A stretch of 64,000 nucleotides of DNA, from the NCBI RefSeq assembly GCF_036023875.1, contig NZ_CP107931.1:3224001-3288000 (forward strand), given 5' to 3'. The position numbers and the translations under genes are program-made. The DNA comes from Mycobacterium sp. NBC_00419 (GTDB taxonomy: Bacteria > Actinomycetota > Actinomycetes > Mycobacteriales > Mycobacteriaceae). Below are positions 22,223-34,300 of this stretch, piece by piece; the stretch's first letter is position 1, and each line of letters begins with the position of its first letter. The notes under the pieces were generated by a model. The model did no database searches, had not been told where the DNA came from, and saw nothing but the letters and a program-made list of their open reading frames with translations.

Positions 22223-25200
22223 CGGCCACTGATATCGAGGACGTCCTGGCCCTATCACCGCTACAGCTGGGCCTCTTCTCCCACGCCACCCTGCTCGGGC
22301 CCCGCACCGACGATCCGTATGTCATCGCGATGTCCGCCGATATCACGGGTCCGCTCGATGTCACCCTGCTTCGGGATTGCGCGGCAACGATGTTGAGCCG
22401 TCACCCCAACCTGCGGGTCAGCTTCTGGCACGACGACCTGCCCCGCCCCGTCCAGATCGTGCCCGCCACCGTCGACGTGCCATGGCGCCACGTCGGTACG
22501 ACGGCTGACCAGGCGCGAGGGATCGAAGAGGCCGAACGCGGCCGGCCGTTCGATCTGGCTCGCGGACCGTTGATCCGATTCCTGCTGCTCGAGCTACCGG
22601 ACCAGAACTGGCGCCTGGTCATCACCGCACACCACATCGTGATCGACGGCTGGTCGCTGCCGGTGTTCATCAGCGAACTGCTCACGCTGTACCGCCACGG
22701 CGGCAAACCCGACACGCTCGCGCCCCCGCGGTTGTACCGGGACTACATCGGCTGGCTGGCCGAGCGCGACCCGCGCGCCGACGAACGGGTGTGGCGCCAA
22801 CATCTTTCGGGGATGCCGGGGCCGACACTGTTGTCAGCCGCGCTCGGCAGCCCCGGTGCCGGCTTGCCCACCCGCACCGGGATCACCCTGCCCGACGACG
22901 ACACCGAACACCTCGCCGCCGCCGCCCGAGCCCGTGGGCTCACCCTCAACACCGTGCTGCAGCTGGCGTGGGCGTTGATCCTGTCCCGGCTGACCGGCCG
23001 TGATGACGTCGTCTTCGGTGTCACCGTGTCCGGCCGTCCCCCGGAGCTGACCGGTGTGGAGACCATGGTCGGCCTGTTCATCAACACCATCCCCCTGCGG
23101 GTCAGGGTGAACCCTAACCACACTGTGGCCCAGCACTGTTCGAACCTGCAGCGCGAGGCCGCTGAGTTGCGCGACCACAGCTACCTGACCCACGCCGAGT
23201 TGCGTTCCCTGGCAGGGGTTGGGGAGATGTTCGACAGCCTGCTGGTCTACGAGAGCTTTCCACCCGGCGACGTCGTCGGCGGACAGGAGTTCACCGCGGG
23301 TTCGGTGTGCTTCCGGCCCGCTGCCATGGAGAGCCTGACGCACTTTCCGGTCACCGTGGCCGCGCACCGTAGCGGTGCGGGCCTGACGTTGATGGTCGAG
23401 GTCACCGACGGAGCCCTGGGGTCGATGACCCCCGACGGGCTGGGCAGGAGAATCCTGTCGGTGATGCGCGACCTCGTCGAGGGGTGGGACGCGCCGCTGG
23501 GCCAGGTGAGCATCGTGCTCGACGGGGAGACCGCCGGCCGCGCCGAGGCAACTCGGTCAGCTCCCGAGTTCTCCGGCGGCGTCGCTGAACGGTTCGCCAG
23601 AACTGCTGCCGAGCATGGTGATTCGATAGCGCTGCGCTGGTCGGGCGGCGAGCTGCGTTACCGGGAGCTCGACGAGCGTTCGGATCGACTGGCCGGGCTG
23701 CTCGCCGAGGCGGGCGTCGGTCGTGAGACGCCAGTGGCGATTCGGTTGCCCCGCGGCGGCGACTATGTGATCGCCATGCTGGGTGTGCTCAAGGCCGGTG
23801 GCATGTACGTGCCGCTCGAACCCGCCATGCCGCCTGCGCGGATGCGCTCGATGATGGCCCAGTGCGGCGCCACCGTCGTCGTCGACGAGAACACCATGGC
23901 CGCTGCACGGCACGCACCGCGACTGCGGGTGCCGGCGTTGCCGGACCAGGCGGCCTACGTGGTGTTCACCTCCGGCACCACCGGAGAACCCAAGGGCGTC
24001 ATCGGAACTCACCGCGCACTGCTGGCCTACATCGACGACCATGCCGACCGGATGCTGGGGCCGGCGGCCGAGCGCCTGGGTCGCCCTCTGCGGATCGGGC
24101 ATGCCTGGTCGTTCGCATTCGACGCGGCCTGGCAGCCGCTGGCCGGATTGCTGTCCGGGCACAGCGTGCACATCGTCGACGAGGACGATCGCCGCGACGC
24201 CGACGCGCTGGTGCGGATCATCGGTCAGCACGGGATCGACATGCTTGACGTCACGCCGTCGCTGTTCGGCCACCTGCGCCAGGCTGGACTACTGGAGGCC
24301 ACCGATCTTCGAGTGCTCGCCCTGGGCGGCGAGGCGGTCGGCTCGGCCGACTGGGACGACATCCGCAAGAGCTGCGCCGCGGGTGTGCTGGCGGCCCACA
24401 ACTGCTACGGCCCCACCGAGGCGACCGTCGAGGCCGTGGTCGCGGCGATCGGCGATCACGAGGCACCCGTCATCGGCCACCCCACCCGTGGAACCGACTG
24501 CCTGGTCCTGGACGCCTGGCTGCATCCGGTACCCGACGGTGTGGTGGGCGAACTCTACCTGGCCGGACATCAGCTGACCCGAGGCTATCTGGGCCGCCCT
24601 GCCGAGACCGCCACGCGTTTCGTCGCCACCGCCGGCGGTCGCCGAATGTACCGAACCGGTGACCTGGTTCGCCGGAACACCGACGGCGCTGTGGTTTTCG
24701 TGGGACGGGCGGACGCTCAGATCCAAGTCCGGGGACATCGCGTCGAGCCGGGCGAGATCGAGGCCGTGCTGGCCGCGCTGCCCGGTGTGCGGCAGGTGCA
24801 CGTGGCTGTGCACCGTGAGGCGGCGGGTCCGCGGCTGGTCGCCTACCTGGTGGGCGAGGTGACGGTGCCCGACCTACGCGCGGAACTGCGCAACCGGTTG
24901 CCGCGCTACATGCGGCCGCATCGGGTGATCGTCGTCGACACCATCCCGCTGACCACCAACGGGAAGGTCGACGACGTGGCACTGGCGGCCATGGTCAGTC
25001 CCGAGGACACGGCCGCCCCGCCCTGCACGCCGACCGAGATCGCACTGGGGCGCGCGATCGCAGAGCTACTGAACCTCGAGGAGGTCGACATCGATGCCGA
25101 TCTCCTGGAACTCGGGCTGGACAGCATCGTCGCGCTGTCCGTGGTCCAGACCGCCCGTCGCGGTGGCCTGTCCCTGCCCGCGCGGCTGATCCAGGAGAGC

Positions 25201-26472
25201 GCGACGCTTCGTGAACTCGCCGCCGCGGTCGACCGCGGTGCCGCCGACGAGAGTGTTTCCGGTCCGGAGCCGCAAGGGCCGGTTCCCGCGCTGCCCAACG
25301 TGCACTGGCTCTACGAGCACGGCGACCCGCGGCGGCTCGCACAGGTGCAGGTGGTACCGCTGCCGGACGGCACCGGCGCCGAGCGACTCCGCTCGCTGCT
25401 CAATGTCAGTGCCGCCACACACGAGATGCTGCGCAGCCGGATTGATCTGTCGACCATGACCTTTAGGGCCGACGGGCCGGGGACCATCCCGTTGACCGAG
25501 ATCGAGGTGGCCGGGGATCCGGCGGCCGCGACCGCCGAACATGCCGGGCCAGCCATCGAACGGCTGGACCCCCAGCAGGGCCGGCTGGTCGAGGCTCTGT
25601 GGCTGCACCGGCGTGCCGAGGCCGGCGTGTTGGTGCTCGTCGCACACGTGCTGGCGATGGATCCCGCGTCGTGGCGCATCGTGCTCGGTGAACTCGCGGC
25701 GGGCCTGCAGGCTCCCACCGGTCTCGAGCCGATGCCGGAGCGGGTCAGCTACCGCCGATGGGCGCACCACGCTGCCGGTCGGGTGGCCGCTCTGGACACG
25801 GTGGACTTCTGGCTGGCGCAACTCGAGGGTGAGGATCCGGCATTGGGCGCCAGACGGATTCGGCCCGGAATGGACCGGGCCGGTGATGTCCACATCACCG
25901 TGACCGCCACCGAGGCCGAGGTCACCGCGCAACTGCTCCGCGGCAGGCGGCCGATTCAGGATGCCCTGGCCGATGCCTGCGCGCGGATGGTCGACCGATG
26001 GCGGGCAGCTCGCGCGCAGCGTGCCGTTGTCCCGCTGCTCGCACTCGAAACGCACGGCCGTGCCGGCGGCGCCGATGACACCGTGGGGCTGCTCAGCGCC
26101 ATCTATCCGCTGCGAGTCCAGCCGGGCCAGCCGATGCCGGAGATTGACGGGCGAGCAGGGGATTACGCGCTGCTGCGCTATTGGCGTGCCGACACCGCCG
26201 AACGGTTGCGCGGCCTGCGTGAGCCCCAGATCCTGCTCAACTACCTGGGCCGCCTCGACGGTCTCCCGGCGACCGGGGACACCCTGCCCGCAGACCTGCT
26301 GACGGTGCCCGAACCGAACGCGGCAGTCCGCCATGAGCTGACCCTGATCGTCGCGGTGAGCGGCGGCCGACTGCTGACCCAGTGGCGCACCATCGCGGAC
26401 ATCTTCAGCCAACGGGATGTGGCTGAGCTGCAGACGATGTGGCAGACCGCACTGTGCGAGGTGGTTCGATGA
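22198..26472 (+). CDS. mbtF: MbtF-like terminal NRPS (C-A-PCP-terminal E/C-like domain)
   Basis: The enzyme has 1424 residues against 1461 in M. tuberculosis MbtF and the same architecture. Condensation domain with intact HHIVIDG near 145; adenylation domain with [11 protein letters not shown] near 590, [11 protein letters not shown] near 640 and NCYGPTE near 736; carrier LGLDS near 973. The C-terminal domain (about 1030-1424) is epimerization-like, with degenerate AHVLAMD and the E-type motifs [12 protein letters not shown] and LLNYLGRL. In mycobactin this terminal domain is thought to release the chain by cyclizing the last hydroxylysine to a lactam. A pocket acidic residue (Asp in IDMLDVTPS) fits a basic substrate such as lysine. 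ATG 22198 overlaps the previous gene; GTG 22219 (GTGA overlap) is an alternative start. Confidence 0.88.
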   Translation: MVTGSAVVTATDIEDVLALSPLQLGLFSHATLLGPRTDDPYVIAMSADITGPLDVTLLRDCAATMLSRHPNLRVSFWHDDLPRPVQIVPATVDVPWRHVGTTADQARGIEEAERGRPFDLARGPLIRFLLLELPDQNWRLVITAHHIVIDGWSLPVFISELLTLYRHGGKPDTLAPPRLYRDYIGWLAERDPRADERVWRQHLSGMPGPTLLSAALGSPGAGLPTRTGITLPDDDTEHLAAAARARGLTLNTVLQLAWALILSRLTGRDDVVFGVTVSGRPPELTGVETMVGLFINTIPLRVRVNPNHTVAQHCSNLQREAAELRDHSYLTHAELRSLAGVGEMFDSLLVYESFPPGDVVGGQEFTAGSVCFRPAAMESLTHFPVTVAAHRSGAGLTLMVEVTDGALGSMTPDGLGRRILSVMRDLVEGWDAPLGQVSIVLDGETAGRAEATRSAPEFSGGVAERFARTAAEHGDSIALRWSGGELRYRELDERSDRLAGLLAEAGVGRETPVAIRLPRGGDYVIAMLGVLKAGGMYVPLEPAMPPARMRSMMAQCGATVVVDENTMAAARHAPRLRVPALPDQAAYVVFTSGTTGEPKGVIGTHRALLAYIDDHADRMLGPAAERLGRPLRIGHAWSFAFDAAWQPLAGLLSGHSVHIVDEDDRRDADALVRIIGQHGIDMLDVTPSLFGHLRQAGLLEATDLRVLALGGEAVGSADWDDIRKSCAAGVLAAHNCYGPTEATVEAVVAAIGDHEAPVIGHPTRGTDCLVLDAWLHPVPDGVVGELYLAGHQLTRGYLGRPAETATRFVATAGGRRMYRTGDLVRRNTDGAVVFVGRADAQIQVRGHRVEPGEIEAVLAALPGVRQVHVAVHREAAGPRLVAYLVGEVTVPDLRAELRNRLPRYMRPHRVIVVDTIPLTTNGKVDDVALAAMVSPEDTAAPPCTPTEIALGRAIAELLNLEEVDIDADLLELGLDSIVALSVVQTARRGGLSLPARLIQESATLRELAAAVDRGAADESVSGPEPQGPVPALPNVHWLYEHGDPRRLAQVQVVPLPDGTGAERLRSLLNVSAATHEMLRSRIDLSTMTFRADGPGTIPLTEIEVAGDPAAATAEHAGPAIERLDPQQGRLVEALWLHRRAEAGVLVLVAHVLAMDPASWRIVLGELAAGLQAPTGLEPMPERVSYRRWAHHAAGRVAALDTVDFWLAQLEGEDPALGARRIRPGMDRAGDVHITVTATEAEVTAQLLRGRRPIQDALADACARMVDRWRAARAQRAVVPLLALETHGRAGGADDTVGLLSAIYPLRVQPGQPMPEIDGRAGDYALLRYWRADTAERLRGLREPQILLNYLGRLDGLPATGDTLPADLLTVPEPNAAVRHELTLIVAVSGGRLLTQWRTIADIFSQRDVAELQTMWQTALCEVVR

Positions 26473-27749
26473 CTTTGGTGATCGTCGGCGCAGGCGCCAA
26501 GGCGGTTGCAGTCGCGGCCAAGGCTGCGGTGCTGCGCGAGATGGGGGTGGCGGCCCCCGACATCGTCGCCGTCGACAGCCGGACGGTTGCGGGCAACTGG
26601 CATGCGGTGGGCGGGTGGACCGACGGCAGGCACCGGCTGGGTACCAGTCCGGACAAAGATGTCGGATTCCCCTACCGCTCAACACTTCTGCCCGGCCGAA
26701 ACGCTGAACTCGACCAGCGGATGACCCGGATGAGCTGGCAGTCCTATCTGGTAGCCCGCGGTGGGTTCGCCGAGTGGATCGACCGGGGGAAGCCCGCGCC
26801 GACCCACGAGATGTGGGCCGAGTACCTACGGTGGGTCGCCGACCGCGCCGGATTGACTGTCGTGCGCGGTGAGGTCATCGGACTGTCGCTCGACGGTCCG
26901 CAGTGGATGGTGCACACCCGCGACGGCGGTGTCCGCGGTGACGCGGTGATGATCACCGGTCCCGGCCAACCGGACCGATCGGTGCTGCCGGGCCACCCGC
27001 AGGTGCTCTCCATCGCCGGGTTCTGGGAGCTCGCTTCCCGCAGACAGCGGATCGATGCCGAGCGGGTGGCGGTGATCGGGGGTGGCGAGACCGCCGCATC
27101 GATGCTCGATGAGCTGTTCCACCATCGGGTCTCGACGATCACGGTGATCTCCCCGCAAGCGACGTTGTTCACCCGGGGCGAGAGCTTTTTCGAGAACCGG
27201 TTGTTCAGTGACCCGACGGACTGGCCGGGCCTCACCCTTGCCGAGCGGCGTGAGGTGATGGCCCGGACCGACCGGGGAGTGTTCTCGGCCCGCGTGCAGG
27301 ATTCGCTGCTGGCCGACGACCGCATCCGCCATCTACGCGGACGGGTCGCCCATGCGGTGGCGGCTGACGGGCGAATCCGGATCACGTTGCAGACCGATCA
27401 GTGCGGCGAGCGGCTGGAGACCGTGCACGGTTTCGATCTGGTGATCGATGGATCAGGCGCCGACCCACTGTGGTTCCTGCCGCTACTGGGCCAAGACACG
27501 CTGGACCTGATCGAGGTCGCACTCAACGCGCCGGTCACCGGTGACCTGCTGCAGCACGCCATCGGCGCTGATCTCGCCCTCGTCGGGGTGTCACCGAAGC
27601 TGTTCCTGCCCAACCTCTCCGGGCTCGCGCAGGGCCCTGGCTTTCCCAACCTGAGCTGTCTGGGGCTGCTGTCCGATCGCATCCTGGGCGCTGACCTCAA
27701 CCAGACCGACCCGAAGATCAGGAGAAACCATGAGTACCAATCCGTTTGA
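26469..27749 (+). CDS. mbtG: Lysine N6-hydroxylase MbtG (flavin monooxygenase)
   Basis: This 426-residue protein (M. tuberculosis MbtG has 431) starts with the FAD-binding segment [21 protein letters not shown]. It then has the substrate-region motif [14 protein letters not shown] and a second dinucleotide motif [18 protein letters not shown] for NADPH, followed by [18 protein letters not shown]. MbtG hydroxylates the lysine side chain to make the hydroxamate iron ligand. The start ATG 26469 overlaps the mbtF stop as ATGA. Only one hydroxylase is visible in the island, so it would serve every hydroxamate position. Confidence 0.92.
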   Translation: MTLVIVGAGAKAVAVAAKAAVLREMGVAAPDIVAVDSRTVAGNWHAVGGWTDGRHRLGTSPDKDVGFPYRSTLLPGRNAELDQRMTRMSWQSYLVARGGFAEWIDRGKPAPTHEMWAEYLRWVADRAGLTVVRGEVIGLSLDGPQWMVHTRDGGVRGDAVMITGPGQPDRSVLPGHPQVLSIAGFWELASRRQRIDAERVAVIGGGETAASMLDELFHHRVSTITVISPQATLFTRGESFFENRLFSDPTDWPGLTLAERREVMARTDRGVFSARVQDSLLADDRIRHLRGRVAHAVAADGRIRITLQTDQCGERLETVHGFDLVIDGSGADPLWFLPLLGQDTLDLIEVALNAPVTGDLLQHAIGADLALVGVSPKLFLPNLSGLAQGPGFPNLSCLGLLSDRILGADLNQTDPKIRRNHEYQSV

Positions 27750-27960
27750 CGATGACGCGGGCCAGTTCTATGTCCTCGTCAACGACGAGGAGCAGCACAG
27801 TCTGTGGCCGGCATTCGCCGAGATCCCCAGTGGGTGGCGGGTCGTCTTCGGTGTATCGGCTCGCGGCGACTGCCTCGACTTCGTCGAGCAGCACTGGACC
27901 GACATCCGGCCGAGAAGCCTGCGGGAGGGAGGCCTCGACAGTGCCGCCCTGCGGTGCTAA
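27730..27960 (+). CDS. mbtH: MbtH-like NRPS accessory protein
   Basis: A 76-residue protein with the full MbtH signature: [24 protein letters not shown], then [10 protein letters not shown], and [17 protein letters not shown]. MbtH proteins bind adenylation domains and are needed for their folding or activity. The gene overlaps the end of mbtG by twenty bases and is the last of the NRPS operon; the iron box of ESX-3 begins 12 bp after its stop. Confidence 0.95.
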   Translation: MSTNPFDDDAGQFYVLVNDEEQHSLWPAFAEIPSGWRVVFGVSARGDCLDFVEQHWTDIRPRSLREGGLDSAALRC

Positions 27961-27971
27961 CTTCCATCAAG

Positions 27972-27990
27972 TTAGTTTAGGCAACCCTAA
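27972..27990. promoter_or_regulatory. Predicted IdeR iron box upstream of eccA3
   Basis: TTAGTTTAGGCAACCCTAA matches 16 of 19 positions of the IdeR consensus. It lies between mbtH and the GTG start of eccA3 (28007), where GAAAGG serves as ribosome-binding site. ESX-3 is known to be repressed by IdeR in mycobacteria; no separate Zur-type site was recognised. Confidence 0.8.
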
Positions 27991-28006
27991 GTGAAAGGTT
28001 GGGCTC

Positions 28007-29800
28007 GTGGGCCTGGAGGCGGACCTGGTCAGCCGGTTCGCGCACTGCTGCAGAGCGTTGGGCCTCCCGGTCTACGACCGGCGCAGGCCCGCGGACCTCA
28101 TCGCCGCGAGCCGCGGCTTCACCGAACTGACCCGCATTGCCCACGACCAATGCGATGCATGGACGGGCCTTGCCGCCGCCGGTGCCACCACACCGGACGT
28201 ACTGGCCCAGGTCGTCCGCACCGTCGACACCAGCGGAGCATTGCAGCGCCGGATCGAACTTCCCGCCGGGACATTGGGATTCGACTATGACACCGGTCTT
28301 TATCTTCGGTTCCGTGCCACCACACCGGATGACTTCCAGCTGGCACACGCCGCCGCGAAAGCCAGCGAAGGACAGTTCGCCGCCGCCGACGACGCGCTAA
28401 GCGCGGTCCGCAGGCGGCGGCCGGACTGGTGGGAGGCCCGCTGGGTCGACGCGGCCCTGCACTACCGCGCCCAACGCTGGTCGGATGTCGTCAAGCTGCT
28501 GACCCCGGTCGTCGGCGATCCCGCACTGGACCCGGTGTCCGGGCATGCGGCACGGGTTTGTCTGGGTATCGCGCTGGCCCGCCTCGGCATGTTGGCGCCG
28601 GCGCTGTCGCATCTCGACCAGCACGACGGCCCGGTTGCCGTGGCGTCCCTCGACGGTGCCCTCGCCAAGGCCTTGGCGCTGCGCGGCTACGGGGACGAGG
28701 ACTCCGCGGCCGACGTCCTGCATGAGGTGTATGCGGCCAATCCGGGCAACGAGCAGGTCGAGGCCGCGCTGTCCGACCCGACCTTCGGCATCGTGACCAC
28801 CACCGCCGCACGCATCGACGCCCGGACCGATCCGTGGGATCCCGAAACAGAGCCCACCGCAGCCGACTTCATCGACCCCGAGGCTCACGACCGCAAGATG
28901 GCACTCCTGCAGGAGGCCGAGCGGGAGCTGGCCGAGTTCATCGGGCTCGAGGAGGTCAAGGATCAGGTTGCGCGGCTCAAGAGCTCGGTCGCTATGGCAT
29001 TGCGACGGGAGGAGCGCGGCTTGGCGGTCGCCCAGCGGTCGCATCACCTGGTCTTCGCGGGCCCGCCCGGGACCGGTAAGACGACCATCGCCCGGGTGGT
29101 CGCCAAGATCTATTGCGGTCTGGGCCTGCTCAAGCGGGAGAACATCCGCGAGGTCCACCGGGCTGATCTGATCGGTCAGCACATCGGTGAGACCGAGGCC
29201 AAGACCAACGCCATCATCGACAGCGCGCTGGACGGTGTGTTGTTCCTCGACGAGGCCTACGCGTTGGTGGCCACCGGAGCTAAGAACGATTTCGGTCTGG
29301 TGGCCATCGACACCTTGTTGGCGCGGATGGAGAACGACCGCGATCGGCTGGTGGTGATCATCGCCGGGTACCGTGCCGACCTCGACCGGTTCCTGGACAC
29401 CAACGAGGGTCTGCGCTCGCGGTTCACCCGCAGCATCGACTTTCCGTCCTACACCGCAGGAGAGCTCGTCGAGATCGCCGGTGCGATGGCCTGCCAGCGC
29501 GACAGCGTCTTCGAGGCCGCCGCACTCGAAGACCTCGAAGCGCTCTTCGAACAGTTGGCGGGTTCCACCACACCGGACTCGGCGGGTGTCGCCAGGCGCA
29601 GCCTCGACATCGCGGGCAACGGACGCTTCGTCCGCAACGTCGTCGAACGGTCGGAGGAGGAACGCGAATTCAGGCTCGACCACACCGGGTCCGCCGGCGA
29701 AGACTTCACCGACGAGCAGTTGATGACGATCACGGCCGCCGACGTGCGGAGTTCGGCCGTCCCGCTGCTGCGCGGTCTGGGCCTGTTGGTTCCGGCATGA
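28007..29800 (+). CDS. eccA3: ESX-3 AAA+ ATPase EccA3
   Basis: This protein of 597 residues (631 in H37Rv) has an N-terminal TPR-like helical domain (about 1-260) and a CbxX/CfxQ-type AAA+ domain. The latter shows Walker A FAGPPGTGKTTIARVV near residue 352, Walker B GVLFLDEAYAL near 412 and the arginine-finger region NEGLRSRFTRSIDFPSY. It is the cytosolic ATPase that acts on ESX-3 substrates and their EspG chaperone. GTG 28007 is chosen for the GAAAGG about 8 bp upstream and because nothing upstream in frame remains after the iron box. It is the first gene of the ESX-3 operon. Confidence 0.93.
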   Translation: MGLEADLVSRFAHCCRALGLPVYDRRRPADLIAASRGFTELTRIAHDQCDAWTGLAAAGATTPDVLAQVVRTVDTSGALQRRIELPAGTLGFDYDTGLYLRFRATTPDDFQLAHAAAKASEGQFAAADDALSAVRRRRPDWWEARWVDAALHYRAQRWSDVVKLLTPVVGDPALDPVSGHAARVCLGIALARLGMLAPALSHLDQHDGPVAVASLDGALAKALALRGYGDEDSAADVLHEVYAANPGNEQVEAALSDPTFGIVTTTAARIDARTDPWDPETEPTAADFIDPEAHDRKMALLQEAERELAEFIGLEEVKDQVARLKSSVAMALRREERGLAVAQRSHHLVFAGPPGTGKTTIARVVAKIYCGLGLLKRENIREVHRADLIGQHIGETEAKTNAIIDSALDGVLFLDEAYALVATGAKNDFGLVAIDTLLARMENDRDRLVVIIAGYRADLDRFLDTNEGLRSRFTRSIDFPSYTAGELVEIAGAMACQRDSVFEAAALEDLEALFEQLAGSTTPDSAGVARRSLDIAGNGRFVRNVVERSEEEREFRLDHTGSAGEDFTDEQLMTITAADVRSSAVPLLRGLGLLVPA

Positions 29801-31341
29801 CCGAGCCCCAACCCGAGGACGACCGGCGGTCGTTCTCCTCCCGGACGCCGGCCAACGGCAACCCCGACCGGGTGACCTACCGGCGCGGGTTCATCACGCG
29901 ACACCAGGTCAGTGCGTGGCGCTTCGTGATGCGCCGCGTTGCCGCCGGGCTCGCGTTGCACGACACCCGCATGCTCGTCGAGCCGCTGCGCAGCCAGTCC
30001 CGCGCGGTGTTGATGGGAGTGCTGCTATCGGTGACTGCGGTGCTGGGCTGTTTCGTCTTCTCCCTGCTACGCCCCGGCGGTGTGCCGGGCAGCGACCCCG
30101 TGCTCGCCGACCGGTCGAGCGCCGCGCTCTACGTGCGGGTCGACGGCAAGCTGCATCCGGTGCTGAACCTGACCTCGGCGCGGCTGGTGAGCGGACGGCC
30201 CGTCGAGCCGACCATGGTCGACAGTGATCAGCTCGACCGCTTCGCCCGCGGCAACCTGATCGGCATTCCGGGCGCACCGGAACGCATGGTGCAGAACACA
30301 TCCCGAGATTCCGCCTGGGCGGTGTGTGACGGCACCGACGCGGGCCCAGACTCCGCCGGCGTCACGGTGATCGCCGGACCGGTCGACCGCAGCGGTGCGC
30401 GCGCAGATGACCTCCCGGCCTCCGAGGCCGTCCTGGTCACCGGACCCGAGGGCACCTGGCTGTTGTGGGGCGGGCGGCGCAGTGCGGTCGATCTGGCCGA
30501 CCGGGCGGTGGCCGACGCACTCGGTCTGCCCGCTACAGGCGTTGCAGCCAGGCCCATCTCGCCCGGGTTGTTCAACACCATCCCGGAAGGCGCGGCGCTG
30601 CGGGTTCCTCAGATCCCCGGTGCGGGACTGCCGCCGGGGTTCGAACTTCCGGTCGCCGCTCCGGTCGGGGCTGTGCTGATCGCCTACCGCACCGACGGCA
30701 CCCCGACCAACTACGCGGTGCTGCCGGACGGACTGCAACCCGTCGGACCGGTGCTGGCCGCGCTGCTGCGCAACGCGAACTCCTACGGCTTTGCACAGCC
30801 CCCGACGCTGACGGCTGACGACGTTGCCCGCCTTCCGGTGTCGTCGCAGATGGACGTGACGGCCTACCCCGACCAACCCGTCGCACTCGTCGACGCCCGG
30901 GAAGCGCCCGTGACATGTTCGCTGTGGCAGCGAGCCGACGGCGCGGCAATGAGTTCTCTGACGCTGCTGTCGGGCCCAACGCTTCCGGCGCCTGACGGGT
31001 CGCACCCGGTCGACCTGGTCGGCGGGAGCAACCCGGCCACGGCGGCCCGCGTGACGTTGCCGGCCGGTCGTGGTTACTTCGTGCGGACCGTCGGTCAACA
31101 GGACAGCTCGCCGCCGTCGGGCGCGTTGTTCTGGATCTCCGACACCGGGGTGCGCTACGGCATTGGCGCAGATTCGTCGACTGCCGAAAAATCCGTCACT
31201 GCGCTGGGTTTGACGCAGCCACCACTTCCGATGCCCTGGTCGGTGCTGAGTTTGTTCGCCCCGGGCCCGGCGTTGTCCCAGGCCGATGCCCTGGTCGTCT
31301 ACGACGCTGTCCGAAGCGGTATCGAGCAGGGGGCCAGATGA
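29797..31341 (+). CDS. eccB3: ESX-3 core membrane component EccB3
   Basis: The protein has 514 residues (538 in H37Rv). A short cytoplasmic N-terminus contains [20 protein letters not shown], one membrane helix near residues 69-90 ([19 protein letters not shown]) follows, and then a long periplasmic domain with the family repeats and conserved Cys in SAWAVCDG and APVTCSLWQ. EccB forms the periplasmic part of the type VII membrane complex. The start overlaps the eccA3 stop and the stop overlaps the eccC3 start, both as ATGA. Confidence 0.93.
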   Translation: MTEPQPEDDRRSFSSRTPANGNPDRVTYRRGFITRHQVSAWRFVMRRVAAGLALHDTRMLVEPLRSQSRAVLMGVLLSVTAVLGCFVFSLLRPGGVPGSDPVLADRSSAALYVRVDGKLHPVLNLTSARLVSGRPVEPTMVDSDQLDRFARGNLIGIPGAPERMVQNTSRDSAWAVCDGTDAGPDSAGVTVIAGPVDRSGARADDLPASEAVLVTGPEGTWLLWGGRRSAVDLADRAVADALGLPATGVAARPISPGLFNTIPEGAALRVPQIPGAGLPPGFELPVAAPVGAVLIAYRTDGTPTNYAVLPDGLQPVGPVLAALLRNANSYGFAQPPTLTADDVARLPVSSQMDVTAYPDQPVALVDAREAPVTCSLWQRADGAAMSSLTLLSGPTLPAPDGSHPVDLVGGSNPATAARVTLPAGRGYFVRTVGQQDSSPPSGALFWISDTGVRYGIGADSSTAEKSVTALGLTQPPLPMPWSVLSLFAPGPALSQADALVVYDAVRSGIEQGAR

Positions 31342-34300
31342 GTCGATTGATGTTCGAGACGAGCCGCCGGCTGCCGGGCCCGCAGGCCCCCAAGGGATCG
31401 ATCGTCATCGAGCCGCCACCGGAACTACCCAGGGTGGTGCCGCCGTCGCTGCTGCGCCGGGCGCTTCCGTACCTGATCGTCATGTTGATCGTCGGCATGA
31501 TCGTGGCGATGGTCGCCACCGGGATGCGGCTGATCTCGCCGCAAACCCTGTTCTTCCCGTTCGTGCTCCTGTTGGCTGCGACCGCGCTCTACCGCGGCAG
31601 CGACAACAAGATGCGCACCGAGGAAGTCGACGCCGAGCGCGCCGACTACCTGCGCTATCTATCGACCATCCGCGACAACGTGCGCGCCGCCGCCGCCGCG
31701 CAGCGTGCCGCCCTGCTGTGGTCCCACCCGAGCCCTGCGGAGTTGGTCGCGGTGCCGGGTTCGCGCCGGCAATGGGAGCGCGATCCGCACGATGGCGACT
31801 TCCTGGTGCTGCGGGCAGGGCTGCATACGGTGCCACTGGACACCGCCCTGCGGGTCAAGGACGCCGCCGACGAGATCGACCTCGAACCGCTGTCGCACAG
31901 CACGTTATCCGCACTACTGCACACCCAGCGGACCGTCCGCGACGCTCCCCGCGGTATCGACCTGACGACGCTGTCCCACATCACGGTCGCCGGTGATCGC
32001 GCCGAGGTACGGGCGGTGCTGCGGGCCTGGCTCGCGCAGGCTGCCGCATGGCACGACACCGCTTCGCTGGGAATCGCGCTGGCGAGCCCCGACGTGGAGT
32101 CGCCGGACTGGTCCTGGCTGAAATGGCTGCCCCACACCGACATCGGCGGCCGCCTCGACGGCTGCGGACCCGCTCGGCAGCTGGCGACGAACATCGCCGA
32201 CCTGATGGCATCCATCGGACCGACCCTGGCCGGGCGGCCCCTGTTCGGCGCCGAGCAACCCGATCCGGGCCGGCACCTGCTGATCGTCGTCGACGACCCG
32301 GGCCAGCTGCCGGAGGACTCGGTACTGGCGACCGGGCTTGCCGGGGTCACGGTGATCTACACCGGTGACCCAGAGGCGGCTGCGGTGCTCGGCCGGTACC
32401 CGAATCCGGAGCAGCCGTTCTACCGCGTCGCCGGGGGGACGATCTCGCGCTGGGAATCCGAGGGCTGGCAGACCTTCGTCGCGCGCGCCGACCAGATGTC
32501 ACAGGGTGAAGCCGCCCACCTGGCCCGCGGCCTGGCCCGCTGGGATTCCAACCCAACGCAGCCAGGGCTTCGCTCCGCCGCCAACCGGGGGGCCAGTTTC
32601 ACCACGCTGCTGGGTATTTCGGACGCTTCGGCACTCGACGTGGCCGACGTGTGGGCATCGCGACCGCGCGAGGTCGAATTGCGGGTCCCCATCGGCGTGA
32701 CCGCAACCGGCGAGCCTTTGTACTTCGATCTCAAGGACGAAGCTGAAGGTGGGATGGGTCCGCACGGACTGATGATCGGCATGACCGGATCAGGCAAGTC
32801 GCAGACCTTGATGTCGATTCTGTTGTCGCTGTTGACCACCCACAGTGCCGACCGGCTCATCGTGATCTACGTCGACTTCAAGGGCGAGGCGGGCGCCGAC
32901 ATCTTCCGCAACTTCCCACAGGTCGTCGCCGTCATCTCGAACATGGCCGAGAAGAAGTCGTTGGCCGACCGCTTCGCCGACACGCTGCGCGGCGAGGTCG
33001 CGCGCCGGGAGAACCTGCTGCGCGACATGGGCCGTCTCATCCAGGGCAGCGCCTTCAACTCGGTCGCCGAATACGAGGCCGCCGGCCCGGCGGCGCAGGC
33101 GGCCGGCATCGAACTACCGCCGCTGCCAACGCTGTTCGTCGTCGCCGACGAGTTCACCCTGATGCTGGCCGAGCACCCCGAGTACGCCGACCTGTTCGAC
33201 TACGTCGCCCGCAAGGGACGATCCTTCCGCATCCACATTCTGTTCGCGTCCCAGACCCTCGACATCGGCCGCATCCGCGACATCGACAAGAACACGTCCT
33301 ACCGCATCGGGCTCAAGGTGGCCAGTGCGGCCGCGTCCCGGCAGATCATCGGCGTCGAGGACGCCTACCACGTCGAATCGGGCAGAGAACACAAGGGAAT
33401 CGGTTTCCTGGTGCCGGCGCCCGGTGCGGCACCGATCAAGTTCCGCAGCACCTACGTCGACGGGATCTACGACCCGCCCCGCGCGGCCGTCCCGTACGTG
33501 CTGCCCGCGACCCCCGAACCTGTCCTCTTCTCGGCGGGGCCGGTGCCCTGCCACGACGACGTCGTGGTGGCGGCACCCAGCGAGACCGCACCTGCCTCAC
33601 CCCCGCGAAAGTTGATCGCCACCATAGGAGATCAGCTGGCCCAGTGCGGCCCGAAAGCACCGGCGTTGTGGCTGCCACCACTGGACGAGCCGATCCCGCT
33701 GGGCAGCGTGCTCCGCAACGCCGGCGTGCCGGCACGGCAGTGGCGCTGGCCACTGGGGGACATCGATCGCCCGTTCGACATGCGCCGCGATCCGCTGGTG
33801 TTCGACGCCGCCTCCGCGGCGGGCAACGTGGTCATCCACGGTGGCGCGAAATCCGGCAAATCCACCGCGCTGACCACCTTCGTGCTGTCGGCGGCAGAGT
33901 TGCATTCGCCACGCGAGGTGACGTTCTACTGCCTGGACTACGGCGGCGGCCGCCTGCGGGCTCTGGAGGACTTGGCCCACGTGGGTAGCGTCGCTTCACC
34001 GTTGGAGCCCGAACGGATCCGGCGGACCTTCAGTGAACTCGCGCAGCTGCTGCAGGCCCGGCAGCGGGACCCCCGGGTACACGCCGGAGATCCCGGGTCC
34101 CGGACCGACGGCTACGGCGAAGTCTTCCTACTGATCGACAACCTGTACGCCTTCGGCCGCGACAACACCGACCAGTTCAACACCCGCAACCCGCTGCTGG
34201 CCGATGTCACCGAACTGGCCAATACCGGCCTGGCCTACGGCATCCACGTCGTTGTCACCACGCCGAATTGGATGGAGGTGCCGCTGGCGATGCGTGACGG

